A stretch of DNA of 64,000 bases from Planctomycetota bacterium (GCA_022566535.1 JADFIR010000004.1:48222-112221), one strand, 5' to 3'. Shown: positions 27,348 to 36,368, numbered from the stretch's first letter. Notes: generated from the sequence alone by a model not told the origin. Program-made: numbers and translations.

Positions 27348-27943
27348 GATTTCTCCGTTGCGCGCCGCTGCTGGACCACTCGACACACCTCGTCGATGGC
27401 TCGCGGAAGGTCATCGTTGACAATCTGCGCGTCATATACACCGCTACGCATGCCCAGTTCTATCTCGTGCTTCGCTTCATTGAACCGGCGGCGGATGGCA
27501 GCCTCTGCCTCGCGGCCGCGCTTGCGAAGCCGCAGCAGCAGCTCCTCATCATTCGGCGGAAGGATGAAGAACATCAACGCCTCGGACATAGTCTGTCTGA
27601 TCAGTATCGCGCCTTGCACATCGATATCCAGCAGCACGAGCCGGCCCTCGGCCAGATGGAGGTCCACTGGCTCTCGCGGGGTGCCGTAGCGATGCTTGCT
27701 GTACACCTGAGCGTGTTCCAGGAATGCGCCGCGACCAACCATATCCTCGAACTGCTGCTCGGTCAGGAAGTGGTAGTCTCGTCCGTCAACCTCGCCGGGC
27801 GCCCTGGGCCGGGTGGTGGCCGAGACGCTGAATACACCGTCCAGACGGCGCTCGAGCTCGCGGGTGATGGTTGTCTTTCCCACGCCCGACGGCCCGGAGA
27901 TGGCCAGCAGCAGGCCGCGCGGCTTGTTGGATTTGCAGGCCAT
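27344..27943 (-). CDS. gmk: Guanylate kinase
   Basis: Converts GMP to GDP with ATP. 199 residues from ATG 27943. P-loop ISGPSGVGKTT, then SVSATTRPRAPGEVDGRDYH (the GMP-binding TTR-P-GE-G-DY motif), HAQVYSKHRYGTP, VLLDIDVQGA, and a lid region RKRGREAEAAIRRR. The frame extends to 28123 over pyrB, but TACACT at 27951-27956 lies 7 nt before ATG 27943, supporting the shorter, normal-length form. Gene order pyrB, gmk, secreted protein, all on the minus strand. Confidence 0.96.
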   Translation of the reverse strand: MACKSNKPRGLLLAISGPSGVGKTTITRELERRLDGVFSVSATTRPRAPGEVDGRDYHFLTEQQFEDMVGRGAFLEHAQVYSKHRYGTPREPVDLHLAEGRLVLLDIDVQGAILIRQTMSEALMFFILPPNDEELLLRLRKRGREAEAAIRRRFNEAKHEIELGMRSGVYDAQIVNDDLPRAIDEVCRVVQQRRATEKS

Positions 27944-27950
27944 TGTGGGA

Positions 27951-27956
27951 AGTGTA
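27951..27956 (-). promoter_or_regulatory. -10-like TACACT before gmk
   Basis: TACACT on the minus strand ends 7 nt before the gmk ATG, with no Shine-Dalgarno. This is consistent with a leaderless gmk transcript. Confidence 0.5.
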
Positions 27957-28013
27957 TGAGATTGGCCGTAGGACACTGGATCGATAGCCCGGGCCCGCCA
28001 CGGCTCGGAGGAA

Positions 28014-28952
28014 TCACGACGCGCCGACGGACCTAGCCAGGACGGCCATGCGGAGCGCCACCCCGTTGGCAACCTGTCGGAGGATGACGCTGCGCTGCGG
28101 ATCGTCGGCGACCTCCGAATCAATCTCGACGCCGCGGTTCATGGGGCCTGGATGCAACACCGGCACATCGGGACGCAGGCGCTCGGCCCGCTGGGCGGTC
28201 AGACGGTAGAGCATGCGATAGTCATCGGCGATCGCGCCGCCGACAATGCGCTCAAGCTGAACACGCAGCATCATGATGGCATCGACGCGAGGCAACACCG
28301 CATCGAGGTCGTGGCTGACCGAGACACGTCCGGGGCCCACCGAGATCCGCTCAAGCGATCGCGGCACGAGCGTCGGCGGGCCAACAAGCAGCACCTCAGT
28401 CCCAAGAGTCGTCAGCCCATGAATGTTGGATCGAGCGACGCGGCTGTTGGCAATGTCGCCCACGATGGCGATTGTTCGGCCGACGAAATCACCCCAACAT
28501 TCACGGAGCGTGTAGATGTCGAGCAAACCTTGGGTCGGATGTTCATGCCGCCCATCGCCGGCGTTGATCACGGCGCATCGGACCGCGTGGGCGATCATGG
28601 CAGGTGTTCCACAGGCCCGGCTGCGGATGATCATCACGTCGATCCCCATCGCCTCGATGGTGCGGGCGGTGTCCAGGAACGACTCCCCTTTGCTGAGGCT
28701 CGAGCCGGCGCCGGTCAGATCAATCGTCAACGCGCCCAGGCGCTTCGCAGCAATGGTGAAGCTGCAGCGGGTTCGCGTGGAATCCTCAAAGAAAAGGTTG
28801 GCCACCGCTCGGCCGGCAAGGAGACTCGTCGGCGGGGCGGTGTCCGCGGCAGCTTGAAATCGCCTGGTCTGATCGAGCAGCGAGATCAGTTCATCGCCGG
28901 CCAGACCCTCCAGCGCAAGCAGGTGGTGCCGATGATCGGCCGTCTCAGGCAT
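28014..28952 (-). CDS. pyrB: Aspartate carbamoyltransferase catalytic subunit
   Basis: Carries out the committed step of pyrimidine synthesis. 312 residues, normal length. The carbamoyl-phosphate motif FFEDSTRTR (usual F-x-E-x-STRT) is followed by SSLSKGESFLDTARTIEAMG, then the GDGRHEHPTQGLLD signature, DIANSRVARSN, and a C-terminal VLHPGPMNRGVEI. ATG 28952 with TAAGAT 8 nt upstream on the same strand. No pyrI-type regulatory subunit or pyrC is adjacent. It lies 70 nt upstream of gmk, so both nucleotide genes may share transcription. Confidence 0.97.
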   Translation of the reverse strand: MPETADHRHHLLALEGLAGDELISLLDQTRRFQAAADTAPPTSLLAGRAVANLFFEDSTRTRCSFTIAAKRLGALTIDLTGAGSSLSKGESFLDTARTIEAMGIDVMIIRSRACGTPAMIAHAVRCAVINAGDGRHEHPTQGLLDIYTLRECWGDFVGRTIAIVGDIANSRVARSNIHGLTTLGTEVLLVGPPTLVPRSLERISVGPGRVSVSHDLDAVLPRVDAIMMLRVQLERIVGGAIADDYRMLYRLTAQRAERLRPDVPVLHPGPMNRGVEIDSEVADDPQRSVILRQVANGVALRMAVLARSVGAS

Positions 28953-28960
28953 GGCCGGGC

Positions 28961-28966
28961 ATCTTA
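28961..28966 (-). promoter_or_regulatory. -10-like TAAGAT before pyrB
   Basis: TAAGAT ends 8 nt before the pyrB ATG, with no Shine-Dalgarno in between. Another example of the near-start -10 pattern. Confidence 0.45.
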
Positions 28967-29007
28967 TCCTACAGCGACCGCGAGCGGTGGCGGACCGCCG
29001 GCGCCGC

Positions 29008-30195
29008 TTACGTCCCGGCTAACCTTGGATCGGCAACCATTTCGAAGTCGATCGCAGTCTCCGCTTCAGCACCGGACATCTCGTCGCGAATGTGGATCTT
29101 GAGCTGGTACCGGCCGACGGACAGATCCTTGGGAAGCGTGATCACCTGTACGATCCAGAAATCGTCTCTGCGGTTCCTGCTCATGTCCACGCCGACCTGC
29201 CAATCTTCCCGCCACACGGGAATGCCGTCGCTGTCGCTGTACACGACCCACTGCTGCGACAGCTCGGTCAGCCACTGTCCTTTGTTGTTGAGCTCGCTGG
29301 TGAAATCTTCGATCTCGACGTAGATGACCACCTGTTGACGGCTGTGAGCAAGGAACGCGTAGCGCCCGGCCTCGTTGAGCGGGAACTGATCGTAATCGCC
29401 GAAGCCACGGACCTCGGTGCACAGCGCGACATGAGGGAGTCGAAGCTGGGGCTCGTCGGCGAGACCGCTGTACAGCGCGTTGACCGCGGCGACAATCGCC
29501 TCGGGATCTTGGGTCTTCACCAAGTCTTGACCAAGCTGAGCGAAGAAGGTCTGCATCTTCACGATCAACTCGCGCTCCCGGTCGGTCAAGCCGGGGATGG
29601 CGTCGGGCGCCAAAGCCCGGTCGGGGCTCACCATCGTGGTGGCTGCGATGAGCAGCAACTCAGGCAGCGGCATGTCGCGGTAGGCTGCCTGGCGATAGAG
29701 CTCGGCGGATAACTCCACGACCAGTTGGCGCAGCCGGTCCTCGCCAGCAGTATCCGCAGGTTCAACCAAGACCACCGGGTCTGGTTGTTCGGGCTCCTGG
29801 GGCGGGGGCTCGCTGGGCGGACGAGAACGCGCCTCACCGCGAACCGTGATGCGCGTGGCGGCACGCGCCCGGGCCGGAGGCGGACTCGGCTCGATCCACT
29901 GAATGACCGGCCGAGTTGAGGCAGACGCCGTTGGGGCGGTTGGATCTATCCGTTCCCGAAGTTGCTGGAGCTGTTGGACGTCCCTTTGGGCCTGCTGGGC
30001 GAACTGCACTGCCTCGGGCCCGGTGGCGGAGCGCAGGGCATCAGCGGCCCCACGGTCGATCGCTACGTCTGCGGACTCGGCCTCGTGTAGCGTCGCACAG
30101 CCTACCGCGAAGGCCGTGACACCGAGGATCATTCCTGTGCGAACCGCTCGACCAAGTGTGCTCAACGTCGCTGCCTCCTGCAGACCATGGGCCAT
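29008..30195 (-). CDS. Lipoprotein, hypothetical
   Basis: 395 residues. The N-terminus is followed by a hydrophobic stretch ending VTAFAVGCAT, a lipobox with Cys near residue 33. A Gln-rich coiled segment (VQFAQQAQRDVQQLQQLRER) and a Pro-rich linker lead into a C-terminal domain beginning about residue 155. It ends with beta-rich FWIVQVITLPKDLSVGRYQL and IHIRDEMSGAEAETAIDFEM. This combination is common in planctomycete envelope lipoproteins of unknown role. ATG 30195. It lies 27 nt downstream of holA on the same strand. Confidence 0.75.
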   Translation of the reverse strand: MAHGLQEAATLSTLGRAVRTGMILGVTAFAVGCATLHEAESADVAIDRGAADALRSATGPEAVQFAQQAQRDVQQLQQLRERIDPTAPTASASTRPVIQWIEPSPPPARARAATRITVRGEARSRPPSEPPPQEPEQPDPVVLVEPADTAGEDRLRQLVVELSAELYRQAAYRDMPLPELLLIAATTMVSPDRALAPDAIPGLTDRERELIVKMQTFFAQLGQDLVKTQDPEAIVAAVNALYSGLADEPQLRLPHVALCTEVRGFGDYDQFPLNEAGRYAFLAHSRQQVVIYVEIEDFTSELNNKGQWLTELSQQWVVYSDSDGIPVWREDWQVGVDMSRNRRDDFWIVQVITLPKDLSVGRYQLKIHIRDEMSGAEAETAIDFEMVADPRLAGT

Positions 30196-30222
30196 CCTGG
30201 CCGGTATCGCACCCGCCTCAGG

Positions 30223-31230
30223 TCAACGGCAACTAATGGTATCGGTCACGAGCAGGGTCAATGCTTCAAGGTTCCGGTCAGCTCGTCCAAGTCCGGTCTT
30301 GCTGCGCATGTCGGTGCGGACGGTAAACTGCAAGAGTTGCGCGATTCGGTTGAGATCACAGCGTCGAGCGACATCGATGATGCGGTCCCCCGTGGCGCCC
30401 CACAGCTTGAGCTGCCGCGCGATGGACGGTGTCCCCACGCCCTGTCGCAGCATCTGGGCCGCGGTGTGAATGCGTCGAAGCAGATCGCCAATCGCCCAGA
30501 TGACCAGTTGCTCAGACAGCCGGGAGACCTCCAACAGCTCGCGCACCTTGGCGACGGCCTCCCCCGGCACCCCGCCGACGACCGCGGACTGAAGCTGCCA
30601 TGCCTTCTCCTGGCGGCTGTACCCGACCATTTCCACCACCTCGCTGCGGCGGATCACCTGCCGCTGCCCGATGTACGCGGCAAGTTTGGCCAGCTCACTA
30701 TCCAGCCGGGCGAGGCCCGACCCGAGCTGCTCAACGAGCAGGGCCGCCGCGGGACGCTCAATTTTTCGGCCGTGGCGGCAGGGACATTGCTCCACGCACC
30801 ATCTGACAGCCTCACCGTCGGGAAGCGGATCGCACTTGATCTTGACCCCGACCTTCGCCACCAGCTTGTCGAATGTGCCTGGATACCAGGCCTCGGCCCG
30901 CATGAGCAGTGAAGCCTCCGCGGTCGGATTCCCGGCGTAGGCTTCCAAGGCTCGCCGCCGCCCCTCGCCGGCAAGAAACTTGTCGGCAGAGTCCAGGATC
31001 ACCAGCTTGTGGCGGCGGATCAGCGCGTAGGTGCGAAGCTCATCGAGCACATCGGACAATCCAGCGGTCACCCCGTCGAAGGAGAATTGGTCGATCTCCC
31101 CGAACGCGTTTCGCAGGACCTCCGCCAGGAGTCTCGTGCCCTCACTGATGAGCAACGTCTCCTTGCCGCACAGCACGACAATGCGCATCGACGGGCTGAG
31201 GTTCGCAAGCTGATCGAATGCCTTGGTCAT
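30223..31230 (-). CDS. holA: DNA polymerase III subunit delta
   Basis: Clamp-loader subunit that opens the beta clamp. 335 residues from ATG 31230; the frame continues upstream to 31485, but those residues are low-complexity. The N-terminal domain starts IVVLCGKETLLISEGTRLLA, the family's G-x-E/D-x-x-x-x-x-E pattern, without an intact Walker A, as expected for delta. The middle helical part has GLARLDSELAKLAAYIG, and the C-terminal collar domain has LEALTLLVTD. Family divergence is high, so the call rests on the overall pattern and length. Confidence 0.85.
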   Translation of the reverse strand: MTKAFDQLANLSPSMRIVVLCGKETLLISEGTRLLAEVLRNAFGEIDQFSFDGVTAGLSDVLDELRTYALIRRHKLVILDSADKFLAGEGRRRALEAYAGNPTAEASLLMRAEAWYPGTFDKLVAKVGVKIKCDPLPDGEAVRWCVEQCPCRHGRKIERPAAALLVEQLGSGLARLDSELAKLAAYIGQRQVIRRSEVVEMVGYSRQEKAWQLQSAVVGGVPGEAVAKVRELLEVSRLSEQLVIWAIGDLLRRIHTAAQMLRQGVGTPSIARQLKLWGATGDRIIDVARRCDLNRIAQLLQFTVRTDMRSKTGLGRADRNLEALTLLVTDTISCR

Positions 31231-31445
31231 GGTCGCGTCGTCGAACTGTAGTGTAGCCGACGATGGTTCTCCGCACCCACCGAGGCTGACGAGCCAGGAC
31301 CGAGAGCCCGCTTCGCCCGTCGCCCCCCCGGGGGGGCCGAGGTGTGAATCCGCAGCGCGAGCATCATGTGCCGCAGAAATAGGCATTATGTCCCCGGAAT
31401 ATCCCCACCACCGCGCCCTTGCATTAGCGATGTGAATTCGCCCCC

Positions 31446-31451
31446 TAGAAT
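31446..31451 (+). promoter_or_regulatory. -10-like TAGAAT before HEPN-like gene
   Basis: TAGAAT ends 5 nt before ATG 31457, with no Shine-Dalgarno. The predicted transcript would start at or next to the ATG. Confidence 0.45.
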
Positions 31452-31456
31452 AGGGC

Positions 31457-32122
31457 ATGGGAAAGAGAAAACGAAGCGCTGCCAACTCGGACGCGAAGAC
31501 ATACCTGCCTCTCTACGCGGCCAAGGTCGCGAGTCCTGAAGCATGGATTGCCACTGCCCGCGAGTTAATGGCAGCGGCTGCCCCATTGCAATTTGGTACG
31601 GCTGCATGGTGGGAAGCGTGTCGAGCACGCTTCGTCTGCGGCGAGAAAGTCTCGCTTCCTACGAATGTCCAAGGTGTGTACTTCGTGCTAATCGGCTACG
31701 TAATCGAGAACTTGGCGAAAGCGATGATCGTTGGCCGCGAGAGCACGGTTGTCCGTCGCGTCACGGAATCGGCAAAGGGAATCCCGGAGTTCCTGAAGAC
31801 CCACAAGCTCTTTGGTCTCGTCAAGAGAATTCGCCTTCCGCTTCAGAACGGTGATGAAGATTTGCTTCGGAGGTTGACACGCTATTCGGTATGGGCGGGC
31901 AGGTATCCTGTGCCGGTGACGTTCGAGGACGCGTCGCATGGCGAGGAGTTCGAGGACGGCAAGGAATACCATGTCGCCTACATCAGCGGTGAAGACGCCG
32001 AAAAGGCGAACGATCTGGTAATTCGACTCGCCCGTCACCTGTACACCGAATGGCGATCTACGAATCTTTGCAATTGGATAGAAGAACTCGAAGGCGTGCA
32101 GGCTACGCCCGACGTCAGCTGA
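31457..32122 (+). CDS. HEPN-like domain protein
   Basis: 221 residues. The core is YFVLIGYVIENLAKAMIVGR (residues 75-94), FLKTHKLFGLVKRI and LLRRLTRYSVWAGRYPVP. This is the pattern of HEPN-like proteins with conserved KTH-x-L and V/I-WAGRYP segments. The canonical RX4-6H RNase motif is not obvious, so it could be a non-catalytic HEPN relative. It converges on and overlaps by 8 nt the PD-(D/E)XK nuclease gene. The basic start MGKRKRSAANSD may bind nucleic acid. Confidence 0.65.
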   Translation: MGKRKRSAANSDAKTYLPLYAAKVASPEAWIATARELMAAAAPLQFGTAAWWEACRARFVCGEKVSLPTNVQGVYFVLIGYVIENLAKAMIVGRESTVVRRVTESAKGIPEFLKTHKLFGLVKRIRLPLQNGDEDLLRRLTRYSVWAGRYPVPVTFEDASHGEEFEDGKEYHVAYISGEDAEKANDLVIRLARHLYTEWRSTNLCNWIEELEGVQATPDVS

Positions 32123-33470
32123 CCGATCGCTTGTACTTCGCTGCGACTGCCGACTTTGTCAACGGCTCATCGTACCGGACGCCCACGACGCGAACGCCGC
32201 GTTCGGCGCAGAGCTGCCGTTTGCGATTGTCTCTTTCAACCAAGGGAGGAAACGCCTCGGCGCCTCCGAAAAACTTAACCGGTTGGTAGTGCTGTAAGCC
32301 CATATACTCAAACGCGAGCGCTCGGTCTGGGAGGTAGATGTCGAGCTCCAAGCCCTCCAGCCAAGTGGGCCGGTATCGATGTCTAATGCGCTCGTTTGGG
32401 AAGATTGCCCTTATGATCCCAAGAAGCTTTTTCTCCGAGACCCACTCTTCGCCCATGCGCGCCAGACCATAGGCTTCGCGGATCAGATTTCGCGCCTCTC
32501 TGTGGTAGGACTTGAAGATCTCCTCGTGATCAGCTTGACCGGCAACCGATCGAGTGTTCAGGCTCAACGAATGAACATCCTCACCAGCTAGAATCTGCTC
32601 AAATAGCCGAGCACGTTTGGCCTGTTCTTGACGTTTGACAACTTCGACATTGATCTCGATGAGCGCTTGGTACACATTCGGTTCTTTAGATTTGAGTTCG
32701 CGAACGGCTCTCATGAAGGCGACCGGATGGAAATAGAAGCGCGTATCCGAAGGAACGGGACCAGGATTCTGTCGGCATAGTTCACAGAGTGAATCGCGGA
32801 ATCCCAAGCATTGTCGACCTTGTCGTCTTCGTTTCTGGCCAGATCGTTTGTCCAGAACGCTATGGCTTCTTCCCAAATGCGCCCGAAGATCGGCGGAAAT
32901 GCATGCACACAGAATGACCGCCCTACACTTCTTGCACGTCGGTGAATGACCGGCGAGGAAACGAAAAATCACGCCTCGCCCCAGAAAGTCGGAGCCCAGC
33001 GACCAATTGCGGGAGCGCCCGAGATCGGAGTGGTCACACTTATCGACCGCTTGCTCTGCTCGAGTCTCTGGAAGCAAGGCCGACGAGGGAATGAAATCGT
33101 CTGGATAGAGGTCTTCCCAACTCGGGTATGGATCGAAACGTGCCGTCTCTGGATCGAAGGGGGGCTCCGTCGGAAACGCTGGAGCGCACCCGGACGCAAT
33201 GATTTCGTCACACAGGTAGGTTAGTGCGTTGCCTGCCCCGTGAATCCAGAACGGGGTTTGATAGGTTGAGAAATATCCATGCGCACACTCGACTTCGAAG
33301 CAGTAGTTGTTCCAGGTCTCATCACCAAGTATTTCTTGGAACACAATCGGCCACAAATCGAAGGCGTATCGCCGAACGTGTCCTGTGCTCGAATGCTCAA
33401 GCACAGCGGCGGTCAAATCTGGCGTCCAATAGCGACCCAGCACACACTTGTCGACGCATCCGGTGCTCAT
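32115..33470 (-). CDS. PD-(D/E)XK nuclease-like protein, frame probably disturbed
   Basis: 451 residues. The C-terminal 80 residues contain LEGLELDIYLPDRALAFEYM and GLQHYQPVKFFGG, followed by ERDNRKRQLCAERGVRVVGV: Asp, then Glu after a hydrophobic strand, as in PD-(D/E)XK nucleases related to Vsr/DUF559 types. A CKKC...C cluster lies in the middle. Between about 32760 and 32905 the annotated frame becomes Arg/Ser-rich (SHSVLDKRSGQKRRRQ), while the neighbouring minus frame (32711-32908) encodes natural-looking IWEEAIAFWTNDLARN and NAWDSAIHSVNYADRI. Two compensating indels, real or from sequencing, are likely. Expressed activity is therefore uncertain. Confidence 0.6.
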   Translation of the reverse strand: MSTGCVDKCVLGRYWTPDLTAAVLEHSSTGHVRRYAFDLWPIVFQEILGDETWNNYCFEVECAHGYFSTYQTPFWIHGAGNALTYLCDEIIASGCAPAFPTEPPFDPETARFDPYPSWEDLYPDDFIPSSALLPETRAEQAVDKCDHSDLGRSRNWSLGSDFLGRGVIFRFLAGHSPTCKKCRAVILCACISADLRAHLGRSHSVLDKRSGQKRRRQGRQCLGFRDSLCELCRQNPGPVPSDTRFYFHPVAFMRAVRELKSKEPNVYQALIEINVEVVKRQEQAKRARLFEQILAGEDVHSLSLNTRSVAGQADHEEIFKSYHREARNLIREAYGLARMGEEWVSEKKLLGIIRAIFPNERIRHRYRPTWLEGLELDIYLPDRALAFEYMGLQHYQPVKFFGGAEAFPPLVERDNRKRQLCAERGVRVVGVRYDEPLTKSAVAAKYKRSVS

Positions 33471-33919
33471 GACATGATCCCCGTGCCTGTCGTAAACCCA
33501 TCGTAAACCTAGGGACCGAGGCGGCGAGTTCGTTTCGACGCTATTCTATGGGTTGGCCGGGTCGCCGTCGCCAACTGCACGCTCGGCGAGATGGTGCAGG
33601 TCATGGCCGACATCTTCGCGGAACGGAAAGGCGGACGGGAAAGGGGACGGGCAATGGGGACGGGAGTCTGTTGCATGGCTGAACAGCTTGGCCGCCCGCT
33701 CGGCCGCCATTGACAACCGCGCGTCACGGCTCAAGCAAGACCGTTCCAGTGCGGGTCGTCGCCCCGGCAGACCCGAGGACACCGGTCTTTACGCGGCGCT
33801 ATGATCTGATGCGTATGGCCGCGGATGAATGTCCGCGGGTGCGGCGGATGTGTGTGCGCGGCCATTGAGCGTTGCGCACACGGTAAAGAGCCAATTTGCG
33901 TAGGAGTAAGGACCGAGCG
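33471..33919. other. Intergenic region with palindromic repeat and possible gene remnant
   Basis: 449 nt. No intact gene. At 33553-33800, fragments such as CTLGEMVQVMADIFAERKGG in one frame and VAWLNSLAARSAAIDNRASR in another suggest decayed coding sequence. The dispersed palindrome lies at 33819-33838. The last 20 nt hold AAGGA, the ribosome-binding site of the kinase gene. Confidence 0.4.
33819..33838. repeat. Dispersed 20-bp palindrome, copy 2
   Basis: CCGCGGA-TGAATG-TCCGCGG. Same arms as 27263-27282 and 62150-62169 but with a 6-nt centre. Confidence 0.75.
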
Positions 33920-35605
33920 GTGTTGGTATTACACGTATTGCAAGGGCCCGATCGCGGCATGAGATTCGATCTTCCGGCTGACGAGCCGCAGCTCATCGGT
34001 CGCTCCTCCGAATCGTTGCCGTTGACGGACTCCACGGTCAGCCGCAGGCATGCTGAGCTGACGCCCGACGACGGCAAGTGGTTTCTGCGGGACCTGGACT
34101 CATCAAACGGCACGTTCGTCAACGGTGTGCGGATCACCAAAGATCGCGTGGAGCTCTCGCCGGGTGATCAGGTCCGCTGCGGCTCGACACTGCTTATCTT
34201 CGCCGTCACTGCCCAGGAGGAAAAATCCGATCGGGTGCGCGTAGTGGGGCCGGCGGACATGGATGTTACGGTCGAACGGCGGGTCGATCCAAATGAAGAC
34301 TCGATGATCCTCGCCGAACCTGATCCGGTGAAGGCCGCAATCAACCATCTGCGGGTGATCTATGAGCTCACGGCGTTGACCTGCTCCACCATCGACCGCG
34401 ACGGGCTGCTGAGCCGCGTGATGGACCTGATCTTTGAAGAGTTTCAGCCGGACCGCGGATTCATTCTTTTGGAGAAGGATCATGAGAATCCCCAGAGTGC
34501 ACTGGAGCCGGTCGTGGTCCGGTACAAGACCCGGCCAAAGACCGCTGACGAGGGGCGCATTCCCGTCAGCCAGACCATTATTCAGCACACGCTGAAGCAG
34601 GGTGAAGGGATTCTGTCCACCAACGCGATGAACGACACGCGGTTCCGCTCGGGCGACTCGGTCCGGGAGTACGGCATCCGGTCGGCGATCTGCGTGCCGA
34701 TCCGAGCCGGTCAGCGGATCTTTGGGGTCATCCACATCGATTCGTCGATGGTTCAGTTCACCTTCACGGAATCACAACTGAGGCTGATGGACGCGATCGG
34801 ACAGCACGCCGGGCTGGCCTTGACCAATACCCAACTGGTCAGCTCGAAGATGCAGACGGAGCGGCTCGCCGCCATCGGTCAGACGGTGGCCAGCCTGAGC
34901 CACTCGATCAAGAACATTCTTCAGGGTCTGCGAGGCGGGGCCGATGCCGTGGAGCTGGCGCTGAACCGGGGCGATCTGAAACTTGCCCGGGAGGGCTGGC
35001 CGATCCTCGCCCGCAATCTCGATCGCATCTACGGCCTGACATTGAATATGCTGACGTATTCCAAGCATCGCGAGCTCGAACCGGAACTGACACCCCTTGG
35101 CCCGTTGATCGAAGAGGTCGCACAACTCATTGGGCCGCAGTGTGACCACAGACGGGTGGGATTGCTGTTGGATCTCGCTGAGGACCTGCCGCCGATCCCG
35201 CTGGACGCCAATGCCATTCACCAAGCGGTGATGAACCTGCTGACCAATGCGCTGGAGGCGGCGCCGCCGAAGACCGGCATCATCACGATCACCACGCGAT
35301 TCCTGCCCGACAGGCACGAGGCCAGGATCACCGTCTCCGACAACGGCCCGGGTATCGCCCCCCAACGGCACGAAGAAGTGTTCGAGGCGTTCCACTCGAC
35401 AAAGGGTCAGCGCGGGACGGGACTCGGCCTGGCGGTGACCCGCAAGATCGTCCAGGAGCACGGCGGCAGCATTGAACTGCAATCAGATGTCGGCCAGGGC
35501 GCCACCATCGTCATCACGCTGCCCACCGACCGAACGGATCTCGATTCCGCGGACACGAAGCTTCCCCGCCCGATCTCGCCGGCCGAACTTGAGCAGGATT
35601 TCTGA
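33920..35605 (+). CDS. Sensor histidine kinase with FHA and GAF domains
   Basis: 561 residues from GTG 33920, preceded by AAGGA with 7-8 nt spacing; TTG 33896 is possible. The FHA domain occupies about residues 1-95 (LIGRSSESLPLTDSTVSRRH and DLDSSNGTFVNGVRI), binding phosphothreonine peptides. A GAF domain follows (about 140-300; REYGIRSAICVPI, GVIHIDSS). The kinase core has the H box LSHSIKNIL, N box MNLLTNALEAAP, G1 DNGPGIAP and G2 GTGLGLAV. No membrane segment is seen, so it is cytoplasmic. No response regulator gene is adjacent. The FHA domain suggests crosstalk with Ser/Thr kinases such as the one at 39 kb. Confidence 0.93.
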   Translation: MLVLHVLQGPDRGMRFDLPADEPQLIGRSSESLPLTDSTVSRRHAELTPDDGKWFLRDLDSSNGTFVNGVRITKDRVELSPGDQVRCGSTLLIFAVTAQEEKSDRVRVVGPADMDVTVERRVDPNEDSMILAEPDPVKAAINHLRVIYELTALTCSTIDRDGLLSRVMDLIFEEFQPDRGFILLEKDHENPQSALEPVVVRYKTRPKTADEGRIPVSQTIIQHTLKQGEGILSTNAMNDTRFRSGDSVREYGIRSAICVPIRAGQRIFGVIHIDSSMVQFTFTESQLRLMDAIGQHAGLALTNTQLVSSKMQTERLAAIGQTVASLSHSIKNILQGLRGGADAVELALNRGDLKLAREGWPILARNLDRIYGLTLNMLTYSKHRELEPELTPLGPLIEEVAQLIGPQCDHRRVGLLLDLAEDLPPIPLDANAIHQAVMNLLTNALEAAPPKTGIITITTRFLPDRHEARITVSDNGPGIAPQRHEEVFEAFHSTKGQRGTGLGLAVTRKIVQEHGGSIELQSDVGQGATIVITLPTDRTDLDSADTKLPRPISPAELEQDF

Positions 35606-35708
35606 AGCCCCATCGTCGCACGGCCGGGGGTGTGGAGCTTGCCGATATCCACCGCCGGGATATGATGCCGCCCAACCCGTCCCCAACTCTCAGCGGCCCC
35701 ACAGGATC

Positions 35709-36368
35709 ATGAACGACTCGAACCTCTTCGAATCCGCGTCGCGCCGGGGCGATGCCTTGTATCCCGATCCGCGTGATGCGGTCCATTATCAGCGCACCCG
35801 GGAGATGACCATCGACGATCTGATGCTCGAGAACCGGGTGGTGTTCCTCGTGGGCGAGATCTCGCATATCTCTTCAGCTCGAGTGATGATGCAGATGCTG
35901 TACCTGGAGGATCAGCGACGTGGCCAGGACATCAACCTCTACATCAACTCCCCCGGCGGATCGCTTGACGACACCTTGGCTGTCTACGACACGATGCAGT
36001 TCATCAGCTCCGACGTGGCCACGTTCTGCATCGGCCGGGCGTATTCCGGCGGGGCCGTTTTGCTGTGCGCCGGGGCATCGGGCAAGCGCCACATCCTTCC
36101 CCATGCCAAAGTCATGATCCACCAGCCCTATGGCGGGCTGACCGGCCACACCACGGACATCCAGATCCAGGCGGAGCAGATCATTAAAGCCAAGCAGACC
36201 CTCAACGAGATCATCGCCCAACACACCGGCCAGTCCGTGGAGCGGGTGGCCAAAGATGGCGAACGCGACCACTATTTCACCGCCAAGGAAGCGAAGGAAT
36301 ACGGCCTCGTTGATGAAGTGTTCACACCCGAAAAGAAAAATGGCAAGGACGAAAAGAAGCCCAGCTGA
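35709..36368 (+). CDS. clpP: ATP-dependent Clp protease proteolytic subunit (ClpP1)
   Basis: Serine peptidase of the Clp complex, 219 residues from ATG 35709. The catalytic triad is complete: Ser113 in RAYSGGAVLL (AYSGG where AASMG is usual), His138 in VMIHQPYGG, and Asp187 in DGERDHYF. Conserved LYINSPGG and YGLVDEV flank them. The altered residues around Ser113 suggest specialised specificity. A second clpP follows 82 nt downstream, so ClpP1 and ClpP2 may form a mixed tetradecamer. No clpX is in the window. Confidence 0.94.
   Translation: MNDSNLFESASRRGDALYPDPRDAVHYQRTREMTIDDLMLENRVVFLVGEISHISSARVMMQMLYLEDQRRGQDINLYINSPGGSLDDTLAVYDTMQFISSDVATFCIGRAYSGGAVLLCAGASGKRHILPHAKVMIHQPYGGLTGHTTDIQIQAEQIIKAKQTLNEIIAQHTGQSVERVAKDGERDHYFTAKEAKEYGLVDEVFTPEKKNGKDEKKPS

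Noticed and set aside
33553..33804. 83-codon plus-strand ORF before the FHA kinase
   Set aside because: No start signal; at most gene debris, noted in the spacer entry.
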